From an uncultured Oscillospiraceae bacterium (lineage in GTDB: Bacteria > Bacillota > Clostridia > Oscillospirales > Acutalibacteraceae), in NCBI GenBank assembly GCA_902478455.1, contig CABSLJ010000123.1, positions 1-7,549 of the forward strand: a DNA stretch of 7,549 bases. Direction: 5' to 3'. The notes beneath the pieces were generated by a model. It ran no database searches and was not told the origin of the DNA. It worked only from the letters and a program-made list of their open reading frames with translations. Each line of letters opens with the position of its first letter. Positions within the stretch are counted from its first letter, which is position 1. A program made the position numbers and the translations under genes. Shown piece after piece: positions 1 through 5,830 of the stretch.

Positions 1-927
1 CCCGCGCAGGAAAGCGGAGGCTCCTTCTCTGCGGAGGAACGGGAAAACGACGGCGCGGCCCCGCCCCAGCCGGAGCGCCCAAACATCGACCCGTTTCAGG
101 AAGAGGAAGCGGCCGACGAGCTGCTCGCCGGGGAGGATGTATACGCCCCGGAAGAAGAGCTGCCCGATGCGTCCGGAGAGGAGTTGATGGGCGGCGAGGG
201 CATGCTGACCGGCCCGCAGATGGGCGGCGAAGCGGCGGCTGAAATGAAAAAGGGGCTTTCCAAAGGGGGGATCGCCGGCGTTGTTGCCGGCGCGGCGGTG
301 CTTCTTGCCGCCGTTGTGCTCGGACTTCTCTACGCTTTCGGCGTGTTCGGCGGCGGGCAGGGGAGCCTTACGGGCGCGTGGAAAAGCGCGGAACAAGACG
401 GTCTCTACAGCTTTTTTGTGTTTGAGGAGGACGGCACTGCTTTCCTGGGCTCCAATCAGGCCGGCTTCTCTGACCTGGGCTATGCCGGCAGCTATGAGCT
501 GACCGATGAAGGCGGGCTCAAAATCGGCATCACCGTGTTCGGCGCCGCCATGGTGGACGAAACCTTTATCTACAGCCTTTCGGGCGACCGCCTCTCCCTG
601 ACTGCATCCGACGGCCAGACGGAGGAACTCACCCGTTTTGACTACGCCTATCCCAACATCCCGGAGGCCGACCGCCTGATCGACGACGCCCTGCTCGGCG
701 TATGGGAGGACGAAGAGGGACAGATGTCCTATGTGTTCGACGACCAGGGCACCCTCAAAATGACCATGGCCGGCCTGCGGGTGATCGGCACCTACAAGGC
801 GGACGGCAAGGAGGTCACGATGACCCTCGGCCAGGACGCGGCGGCGCAGACCCAGACCTTCCCCTATGAGATCAGGGACGGCGTTGTGACCATTGGGGAA
901 TATTCCCTGCAAAAGAAATCCAAATAG
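1..927 (+). CDS. Membrane-anchored protein with acidic linker and two lipocalin-like repeats (5' partial)
   Basis: The frame is open from base 1, so the true start lies left of the window; TTG 184 and ATG 187 are internal and have no convincing ribosome site. The 308 visible residues fall into three parts. Residues 1-81 are acidic, Pro/Gly-rich and probably disordered. KK at 83-84 precedes one hydrophobic helix at about 90-116. The rest is outside the membrane if the basic side is cytoplasmic. Two similar beta-rich units follow, about 122-212 and 226-306. Each opens with L-x-G-x-W (LTGAW, LLGVW), then Y/F-x-F near DGT or DQGT, then G-x-Y, as in the lipocalin-like families common in Firmicutes. 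In such proteins a zinc ribbon often begins the chain, but that part is not visible. The exact function is unknown; an envelope-associated role is inferred. A strong terminator directly follows the stop. Confidence is high that the gene is real and low on function. Confidence 0.8.
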   Translation, partial: PAQESGGSFSAEERENDGAAPPQPERPNIDPFQEEEAADELLAGEDVYAPEEELPDASGEELMGGEGMLTGPQMGGEAAAEMKKGLSKGGIAGVVAGAAVLLAAVVLGLLYAFGVFGGGQGSLTGAWKSAEQDGLYSFFVFEEDGTAFLGSNQAGFSDLGYAGSYELTDEGGLKIGITVFGAAMVDETFIYSLSGDRLSLTASDGQTEELTRFDYAYPNIPEADRLIDDALLGVWEDEEGQMSYVFDDQGTLKMTMAGLRVIGTYKADGKEVTMTLGQDAAAQTQTFPYEIRDGVVTIGEYSLQKKSK

Positions 928-929
928 AC

Positions 930-965
930 AAAAGGACGGGCTTTTCAAAGGCCCGTCCTTTTTAT
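930..965 (+). terminator. Rho-independent terminator, probably bidirectional
   Basis: A perfect 12-bp stem pairs 930-941 (AAAAGGACGGGC) with 951-962 across a 9-base loop, and the T-run continues to 965. It starts two bases after the stop of the first gene. The A-run on the left arm gives a T-run on the minus strand, so it could also end minus-strand transcripts leaving the CARF gene, whose stop is about 95 bases away. Confidence 0.9.
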
Positions 966-1059
966 TTGTCCAGAGCCGGAAGGGCGGATCGATCATCCGC
1001 GTGAAACGCGCGGCGGACCAAAATGATGTTACGGCCGCCGATTCGGAAGAATGGGCGGA

Positions 1060-2229
1060 TCAGAACAGCTCCGCCACCCGCTGGAGGAAGCGGCCTTCGC
1101 GGATGTCCGTTGCGTCGATGAGGGCGATATCCATCTCCTGCGCGCGCTTGCCGATGTGGGTGTTTTCCCGGTCGATGGCGCTGAGCGTGGCCAGGATGCA
1201 TTTGGAGTAGCCGCCGCCGAAGTAGCTTTTGTAGACGCTCAGCTCGTGGAGCGCCTCTGGGGCGGGCTCGGCCAGCTTGCAGGAGAGAAAGACGGGATGC
1301 ACGCCTCGGAAAAAGGTGACGTCGATCTCGTTGGTCACTTCGGGACGGCTCTTTCTCTCGCCGTCCCAGTCGACCTTCACGCTCAGGCGCACGTCGTTGT
1401 ATGCCCCGCAGTCGTGCAGGGAGATGTAGCAGTAAAGCTCCAGCCAGGTGCCGAAATCGGTCATGTATTTTTTGACGGCGTCGCAGGAAAAACGGAAGGA
1501 AAGGCGTTCCCGTTTCAACCGGAGCTCCTGGATGAGTCCCAGTTCCTCCGCGAAGCGCAGGGTAGGCAGGTGGGGGCGCATCGTCCGGCCGCGGGAAGCG
1601 ATCTCCTGCGGCGCGTAAAACCGACCGCGGTCATCCTCCACGGGAAAGGAGGCGCAGCCGGTCTGCAAATAGAGGCAGAGGTCCTTCCAACGGGGAATGT
1701 CGTCAAACACCCGTTCGCAGAAGGAGAGCAGCGCCTGGTGCATGGATTTATCCGGCTTGGGGTGGCCGTATCCGGCGATGGCCGCCCCGTGGGCGGCGAG
1801 CAGCACGTCCATGGTGAAGCGGGGCAGCCGGAAGGAACGCTCCAGCTCCCTGCAGCCCGCGATGGAGCGCAGCCTCCCGCGCGGCGGGTCGACGATGAAG
1901 ATGGGGGAATAGGTCTCCTTGCAGGCGAGATACGCGCCCACGGCCCCCAGCTCCCCGCCGCCGGTGATGTCCACAAAGCAGCCCTCGTTGCGGCGGACAA
2001 CCCCCTTGCAGGCGCGGTAGACGGCGTTTAAGTCTCCCAGATCGGCGGGGACGGCTTCCACCTCGAGCCGCGGCAGCCTGAGCCGGCAGGCGGTTTCGAC
2101 GGCGCGCAGGTCTTCGGCGTCCGCCGTGCGGGGATCGTACAGAAAAACCGCCTTCTTGGGCGAGAAGGCCAAAACATCCAGTATATTGTTGATCTGTTCC
2201 CGGTCGTAAACCTCCAGCAAGCAATCCAT
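1060..2229 (-). CDS. Orphan Card1-like CARF / PD-(D/E)xK nuclease-family protein (DUF1887 type)
   Basis: The protein has 389 residues, a normal length for Card1/Can2-type proteins. ATG 2229 is chosen because GGAGGA (2235-2240) lies 5 bases upstream. Residues 1-150 read as a CARF Rossmann domain: LLEVYDREQINNIL at 4-17, beta-strand AVFLYD at 27-32, and the ligand-loop signature DITGGGELGA at 87-96. Residues about 160-255 look like a winged-helix linker. The nuclease-like domain has WLE at 262-264, NEIDV at 300-304 and SCK at 316-318, in the order E, D, xxK expected of PD-(D/E)xK folds. Known CRISPR-linked Card1 enzymes bind cyclic tetra-adenylate and cut DNA and RNA. Here the residue two before the lysine is Ser rather than Glu, and the CARF loop has GGE instead of the usual GGTK. 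No cas gene or array is in view. The family call is confident; second-messenger binding and cleavage are inference. The gene lies downstream of the dockerin gene on the same strand and has its own candidate promoter. Confidence 0.85.
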   Translation of the reverse strand: MDCLLEVYDREQINNILDVLAFSPKKAVFLYDPRTADAEDLRAVETACRLRLPRLEVEAVPADLGDLNAVYRACKGVVRRNEGCFVDITGGGELGAVGAYLACKETYSPIFIVDPPRGRLRSIAGCRELERSFRLPRFTMDVLLAAHGAAIAGYGHPKPDKSMHQALLSFCERVFDDIPRWKDLCLYLQTGCASFPVEDDRGRFYAPQEIASRGRTMRPHLPTLRFAEELGLIQELRLKRERLSFRFSCDAVKKYMTDFGTWLELYCYISLHDCGAYNDVRLSVKVDWDGERKSRPEVTNEIDVTFFRGVHPVFLSCKLAEPAPEALHELSVYKSYFGGGYSKCILATLSAIDRENTHIGKRAQEMDIALIDATDIREGRFLQRVAELF

Positions 2230-2244
2230 ATGCGTCCTCCAAGA

Positions 2245-2321
2245 GCGTCCGGCATTCGGCGGGACCCGGAGCTTCCAATCCCGTGGATCAGCGAAGAGAA
2301 GGGCTGCCGGGGGCCGGACGC
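2245..2321 (-). promoter_or_regulatory. Structured 5' leader of the CARF gene
   Basis: In the predicted leader (about 2331 down to 2230) a 9-base arm GCGTCCGGC (minus strand, 2321-2313) is fully complementary to GCCGGACGC (2253-2245), just upstream of the ribosome site. The same first arm can instead pair 6 bases (GCGTCC) with GGACGC at 2237-2232, which overlaps the Shine-Dalgarno GGAGGA. The two pairings exclude each other. The bases show the complementarity directly; a regulatory switch is speculative in GC-rich DNA. No strong T-run follows, so this is not a clear terminator for the dockerin gene. Confidence 0.3.
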
Positions 2322-2337
2322 CGCGCTTGTTTTCCTT

Positions 2338-2366
2338 AGTATATCACGCAAAAGGGGCGATGTCAT
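2338..2366 (-). promoter_or_regulatory. Sigma-A-type promoter for the CARF gene
   Basis: On the minus strand ATGACA (2366-2361) and TATACT (2343-2338) are separated by exactly 17 bases; each hexamer differs from consensus at one position. The promoter lies in the last codons of the dockerin gene, with the -10 box touching its TGA stop. Transcription would begin near 2331 and give a leader of roughly 100 bases. It would uncouple the CARF gene from the upstream secreted protein. Confidence 0.55.
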
Positions 2367-4431
2367 ACGTGCCGGATAAATTTTTGCGCAGCGCCAGCAG
2401 ATCGAGCGGGTCGACCCTGCCGTCGTGATTGAGATCGGCCGCTTTGAGGGCGAGGCCGGAAAGCGGTTCCTCCCCAAGCAGATGCCCGAGCAGCGCGCGG
2501 AAATCGAGGGTGTTGACGTTTCCCTCTCCGGTCAGGTCGCCGAAGACCAGGGCGAACAGGGAATCCTCTACCTCGCCGTTGACGACGAGCTGCACCTGCA
2601 TCCCCGTACCGATGCCGCCGCTCGTGCGTTCGAACGAGCCTTTTAAAATGCGCAGAGAACCGGCGGGATAGCGCAGGCCCTTTTTAAAAGCCGAGAGGGT
2701 GGTCGGCGCGGATATCCCCGTGATTGTCCCGGCGGAACGGTCGATCCGGTAGACGTCGCTTGTGATCCGGTTTTCTCCCGGTTCCGGCGGGTCGGGTGTC
2801 TGCTCGTTCGCCGGTAGGAACTTTACCTGGTATTCGGCTGCGGCGGGCGAGCCGTCGGCCGCGCAGAGGTTTTCTATTCGCACGGTGAAGCGGTCGCCCG
2901 CCTGCGGGGCGGTCTCCGGCGGGGAAAAGGAGAGCACCGCGCCGCCCGCCGCAAGCGTCAGCCCGTTTCCCAAGGCGCGGGTGACCGCCGTGCCGGTGGT
3001 ATCGTTTACAATGCGGACGACCGGACCGCCCCGTCCGCCGCAGGACAGCAGCGCGGCGTCCAGCACGACCGTCCACTCGCCGCCGGCCTCGCTTAACTCC
3101 TCAGGAAACGCGCCCGAAGGAAAAGCGCAGAAAGCGGCCTGACCGCCCGCGCCTGCCCTGTGGAAGCCGAAGTCCACCACGGAGGAAGCGCCGCTTGTCC
3201 GGCGGCTGAGGGAGACCGAAGCGGTCGCCGCATCCAGCAGCGCGGCGCGAAAGGAAGCATTTTCTGCGGCCAGACGGTAAAAAACGTCGGCATACGGGGC
3301 GGACGAGCCGGAAGGCAGGCTGTAATCTCCCGAGAAAGCGTCCGGCGGCGCCAGATAAAAGGAGCTGTTGTCTCCGGTCGCCTTGCCGTCCGCCTGCTGA
3401 TAGGAGACGCCGCCCCAATCGGATGCGGACAGGGTGCAGACCTGCATCCCGCCGCCCGAGCGGCGGAGGATGAGCGTTCCACCCGCGCCGCCGCACAGCG
3501 CGAGCGCCGGCGCGCCCGGCAGGTACTGGCCCGAAGGCCGTCCTGAAGAGACGTCCAGAGCGAGCAGACCCTCTCCGGAAGGAAAAGCGAGCGTCCCCGC
3601 GGAGAGTCCGCACAGGGAGGCGGAAAGGGGAGCCAGGCAGTCGAAGGCGCGCCCCCACTGCCCCGCACCGTTTGGCGCAAAGACGCCGCCCGAGGCGTCG
3701 CAGAGGAAATCGTCGCCGGCGAGGAAGAAGGGGGAGGCCGGTTTGACGCCGCCCGCTGCGGGGAGCTCGCCGTCCGCGCCGGTCTGGACGCCGCCGGAGG
3801 AAAGCGCGGCGGAATACAGGCCGGAGGCTTTGGTGTAGGTCGCGTACAGACGACTGCCCGAGGGGTCGACGGCGATGCAGGAAAAAGCGCCGCGCGCGGT
3901 GCGCAGGGTGCGCTCAAGCGCGCCGGAGGCGGCGTAGACCCGCAGCAGGGAGCGGTCGGCGCCGTCCACCACATAAAGACGCCCGTAACGGTCGGCCGCC
4001 GCAAGGGAACCGTTTTCGATGAAGACGTCGTTTAAGACCGTTTGGGTCCAGCTTTCGTCTTTGGTGCAAAAACGGATGACCTCGGTGGTCAGCAGGACGC
4101 GGTCGCCGCTCGCCGTGCTTTTGTAAGAGGAGGCGAGGGTGATGACGTCGCCGAAGCGGCCCGCGTAACGGTAGGGACGCTGCGTGCGAAACAGATAGTT
4201 CCCCGTTTTGGCGGCGCTGTCAATTTCGGAAAGCAGGGTGCTGTTTCCCCGGGTGCTGACGAGGTAGGCCTTGCTCCCCTGCCCGGGCAGCAGCAGAAAG
4301 TTCCCGTCTCCATACGTCTCGGGCGGCAGGGAAAAGACCGCCCCGGCCTGCGCGCCCGCGGGCGCGCAGAGCAGCAAAACGAGGCAGAGCGCAAGGCACG
4401 CCGGACGTTTGAATCGCCCGTGGTTTCTCAT
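2344..4431 (-). CDS. Secreted propeller-like protein with C-terminal type I dockerin
   Basis: ATG 4431 is chosen because GGGAGGG (4438-4444) lies 6 bases upstream and a Sec signal peptide starts right there: basic RNHGRFKR, a hydrophobic core, and a likely cut after AQA at 29. The ATG at 4464 would put the ribosome site inside the gene. The 695-residue product has repeat-like beta segments at about 30-340 (for example RLYVVDG and IAVDPSGSRLYATY), resembling a YVTN/NHL-like propeller. A beta-sandwich-like stretch follows at about 350-540, then a Pro-rich linker (TPDPPEPGE, 545-553) and a small module at about 555-630 of the kind often found beside dockerins. Residues 631-686 are a dockerin: loop 1 GDLTGEGNVNTLD and loop 2 ADLNHDGRVDPLD, with calcium ligands at the expected D/N/D spacing. 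Dockerins bind cohesins in cellulosome-like complexes, so the protein is probably displayed outside the cell. No catalytic domain is recognised, and no cohesin is in view. Confidence 0.85.
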   Translation of the reverse strand: MRNHGRFKRPACLALCLVLLLCAPAGAQAGAVFSLPPETYGDGNFLLLPGQGSKAYLVSTRGNSTLLSEIDSAAKTGNYLFRTQRPYRYAGRFGDVITLASSYKSTASGDRVLLTTEVIRFCTKDESWTQTVLNDVFIENGSLAAADRYGRLYVVDGADRSLLRVYAASGALERTLRTARGAFSCIAVDPSGSRLYATYTKASGLYSAALSSGGVQTGADGELPAAGGVKPASPFFLAGDDFLCDASGGVFAPNGAGQWGRAFDCLAPLSASLCGLSAGTLAFPSGEGLLALDVSSGRPSGQYLPGAPALALCGGAGGTLILRRSGGGMQVCTLSASDWGGVSYQQADGKATGDNSSFYLAPPDAFSGDYSLPSGSSAPYADVFYRLAAENASFRAALLDAATASVSLSRRTSGASSVVDFGFHRAGAGGQAAFCAFPSGAFPEELSEAGGEWTVVLDAALLSCGGRGGPVVRIVNDTTGTAVTRALGNGLTLAAGGAVLSFSPPETAPQAGDRFTVRIENLCAADGSPAAAEYQVKFLPANEQTPDPPEPGENRITSDVYRIDRSAGTITGISAPTTLSAFKKGLRYPAGSLRILKGSFERTSGGIGTGMQVQLVVNGEVEDSLFALVFGDLTGEGNVNTLDFRALLGHLLGEEPLSGLALKAADLNHDGRVDPLDLLALRKNLSGTYDIAPFA

Positions 4432-4573
4432 GACTATCCCTCCCAACTGGGCATAGCATACCACGGGTTTCCAGAATTCTCCATCATCTGTGAAGATCGT
4501 TCAATCGGCAGGCTGGACAGAGACGGCAGGTGTGGGATATAATGATGTATCACCTTTCAAGGAGGAATCGCAG
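4432..4573. other. Divergent intergenic region between dockerin and dehydrogenase genes
   Basis: This region carries both ribosome sites and the plus-strand promoter of the dehydrogenase. For the minus-strand dockerin gene I see only weak promoter candidates (for example TTGAAC with GAGAAT at 17-base spacing, or TATGCT without a matching -35), so none is assigned. No operator palindrome stands out. Confidence 0.5.
4514..4543 (+). promoter_or_regulatory. Sigma-A-type promoter of the hydroxyacid dehydrogenase gene
   Basis: TGGACA (4514-4519) and a perfect TATAAT (4538-4543) are 18 bases apart. The start of transcription would fall near 4550, leaving a short leader of about 24 bases with AAGGAGG at 4559-4565. 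Confidence 0.75.
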
Positions 4574-5533
4574 ATGAAGATTGTGATTCTAGACGGATAT
4601 GTCACCAATCCCGGGGATTTGAGCTGGGACGCCCTTGCCGGTCTGGGTGAACTGGAACTCTACGACCGCACCGCAGAGGAAGAGGTCTATGAGCGCGCTA
4701 AGGACGCCGAAATCCTCATCACCAACAAAACGCCGGTTCCCCGCGCGCTGATCGAACGGCTGCCCAGGCTGCGGTACATCGGCACCCAGTCGACCGGATA
4801 CAACGTTGTGGATGTTGAAGCGGCGGCCGAACGGGGCATCCCCGTGTGCAACGTGCCCTCCTACTGCACCAGGGCGGTGGCGCAGTTTACCTTTGCGCTG
4901 CTGTTCGAGCTGACAAGCAGGGTGCATCTGCACAGCGAATCGGTGCGCGCGGGCGATTGGTCGCGCTGCCGGGATTTCTGCTATTGGAAGGTGCCGCTCG
5001 TCGAGCTGGAGGGCAAAACCATGGGTCTGGTCGGCTTCGGCAACATCGGCCGTCTGGTCGCTCAAATCGCCGTGCTGCTCGGCATGCGCGTGCTCGTCTA
5101 CAGCCGTTCGAGAAAGGAGCTGCCTGCGGGCTGCGCCTGGGTGGATTTTGACACCCTCCTTGCACACAGCGACGTGCTCTCCATTCACTGCCCCCTCACG
5201 CAAGAGACGGCCGGGCTGATCGGCAGAGAGGCGCTCTCCCGCATGAAGCCGACCGCTTTTCTCCTCAATACCGCGCGCGGCCCGGTCATCGACGAAATCG
5301 CCCTCGCCGACGCGCTCAATGAGGGAAGGCTCGCCGGCGCGGCGCTCGACGTGCTCGGAGAGGAGCCGCCCGAGGCGGACAATCCCCTGCTTTACGCCAA
5401 AAATTGCGTGATCACGCCCCACATCGCCTGGGCGGCCCTGGAATCGCGCGCCCGGCTGGTGGAAACGGTGGCGGAAAACGTCGCCGCCTTTCTGCGGGGA
5501 CAGCCGCAAAACGTGGTAAACGCGCACAACTGA
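4574..5533 (+). CDS. D-2-hydroxyacid dehydrogenase (glycerate dehydrogenase/hydroxypyruvate reductase type)
   Basis: The 319-residue cytoplasmic enzyme is full length for the family. ATG 4574 is chosen because AAGGAGG sits 8 bases upstream and the protein then begins MKIVILDGYVTNPGDLSWD, typical of this subgroup; an in-frame upstream ATG at 4490 would precede the promoter. The Rossmann motif GFGNIG is at 154-159. The catalytic triad is present: Arg235 in NTARGP, Glu264 in GEEPP and His283 in TPHIAW. It should reduce a 2-keto acid to the D-hydroxy acid with a nicotinamide cofactor; hydroxypyruvate/glycerate is the best guess by similarity of the N-terminus and length. After the second Rossmann strand the sequence is YSRSR (176-180), with no Asp, which would fit NADP(H) better than NAD(H); this is inference. 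It has its own promoter and a terminator overlapping the stop, so it is monocistronic. Its substrate cannot be fixed from the sequence. Confidence 0.93.
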   Translation: MKIVILDGYVTNPGDLSWDALAGLGELELYDRTAEEEVYERAKDAEILITNKTPVPRALIERLPRLRYIGTQSTGYNVVDVEAAAERGIPVCNVPSYCTRAVAQFTFALLFELTSRVHLHSESVRAGDWSRCRDFCYWKVPLVELEGKTMGLVGFGNIGRLVAQIAVLLGMRVLVYSRSRKELPAGCAWVDFDTLLAHSDVLSIHCPLTQETAGLIGREALSRMKPTAFLLNTARGPVIDEIALADALNEGRLAGAALDVLGEEPPEADNPLLYAKNCVITPHIAWAALESRARLVETVAENVAAFLRGQPQNVVNAHN

Positions 5534-5574
5534 AAAGCCAGAAACCGGCGAATCGCTGGTTCCTGGCTTTTCAG
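5530..5574 (+). terminator. Terminator hairpin overlapping the dehydrogenase stop codon
   Basis: CTGAAAAGCCAG (5530-5541) pairs perfectly with 5563-5574. Inside, AACC (5543-5546) pairs with GGTT (5558-5561) and GCG (5548-5550) with CGC (5554-5556). The A-run and T-run are part of the outer stem (AAAAGCCAG and CTGGCTTTT), the usual look of a bidirectional intrinsic terminator, though the T-run is only four long. The left arm includes the TGA stop at 5531-5533. Confidence 0.65.
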
Positions 5575-5585
5575 GGAGGAGTATT

Positions 5586-5631
5586 ATGAAGTTTGCGCTT
5601 TAAGGGGAAAAGCCTCATCGCGCTGGCGTAA
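5586..5631 (+). pseudogene. Possible stub of a decayed gene start (signal-peptide-like)
   Basis: GGGAGGAG (5574-5581) is followed 4 to 5 bases later by ATG 5586, but the frame ends after MKFAL at TAA 5601-5603. If one T is skipped at 5601, reading resumes as KGKSLIALA and stops again at 5629-5631. A good ribosome site, a basic start and the beginning of a hydrophobic run resemble the first residues of an exported protein. It could equally be a short leader ORF or chance. No downstream remainder is recognisable. Confidence 0.2.
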
Positions 5632-5697
5632 TCAAGAGGTTGGTTTTGTGTGGTTTTCTTCTGGTTTCTGATTTTAGTATACGGAGGATTTTTGCGG

Positions 5698-5781
5698 ATG
5701 TCAATGGACGGACAAGCCCTGCACCGCCCCTTCCCTTACATTTTACAACTCCGTGACAAGTGGGACACAAAACCGCGATAA
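5698..5781 (+). CDS. Weak small ORF, 27 codons
   Basis: ATG 5698 follows GGAGG (5683-5687) at 10 bases and runs to TAA 5779-5781, giving a 27-residue product beginning MSMDGQALHRPF and rich in Arg/Lys near its end. I recognise no family. Its 3' end overlaps the promoter candidate of the next gene, which argues against it or suggests an upstream leader. It has no other support. Confidence 0.15.
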   Translation: MSMDGQALHRPFPYILQLRDKWDTKPR

Positions 5782-5782
5782 A
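5753..5782 (+). promoter_or_regulatory. Candidate promoter of the methyltransferase gene
   Basis: GTGACA (5753-5758) and GATAAA (5777-5782) are 18 bases apart; the -35 differs from consensus at one base and the -10 at two. An AT-rich tract follows, giving a leader of roughly 40 bases before the ribosome site AAGGAGG at 5817-5823. Confidence 0.4.
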
Positions 5783-5830
5783 GGTTAATTTTTAATGACT
5801 TTTTAGACTGATTCAGAAGGAGGAACTGCC

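Larger units (their letters stand above)
5575..5816. other. AT-richer intergenic stretch upstream of the methyltransferase gene
   Basis: About 240 bases without a convincing full gene. It contains a ribosome site followed by a five-codon ORF, a GGTTTT-rich, purine/thymine-biased stretch at about 5636-5675, a weak 27-codon ORF and one promoter candidate. The 5631-5700 part and 5781-5815 are visibly more AT-rich than the flanking genes. I see no cobalamin or SAM riboswitch signature, although the downstream gene is a corrinoid-dependent enzyme. Confidence 0.5.

Noticed and set aside
1051..2031. Long plus-strand ORF (326 codons) antisense to the CARF gene
   Set aside because: It is a GC-driven shadow: it has no ribosome site or recognisable motifs, while the opposite frame carries clear CARF and nuclease signatures.
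3093..4004. Minus-strand ORF of 303 codons in another frame of the dockerin gene
   Set aside because: The product is extremely Pro/Arg/Ser-rich low-complexity sequence, typical of an out-of-frame reading of GC-rich DNA; the dockerin frame has a signal peptide and calcium loops.
4432..4464. Upstream start (ATG 4464) for the dockerin gene
   Set aside because: It would bury the ribosome site GGGAGGG and add 11 residues in front of a standard signal peptide.
4490..4573. Upstream start (ATG 4490) for the dehydrogenase
   Set aside because: It lies upstream of the TGGACA/TATAAT promoter, and the added residues do not belong to the family; ATG 4574 has a strong ribosome site.
4589..5527. Long minus-strand ORF (312 codons) antisense to the dehydrogenase gene
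   Set aside because: It mirrors the codon bias of a well-supported dehydrogenase gene, and the product is His/Arg-rich with no family features.
5575..5830. Cobalamin or SAM riboswitch upstream of the methyltransferase
   Set aside because: I could not find a B12-box-like or S-box-like core; only a promoter and ordinary ribosome site are supported.
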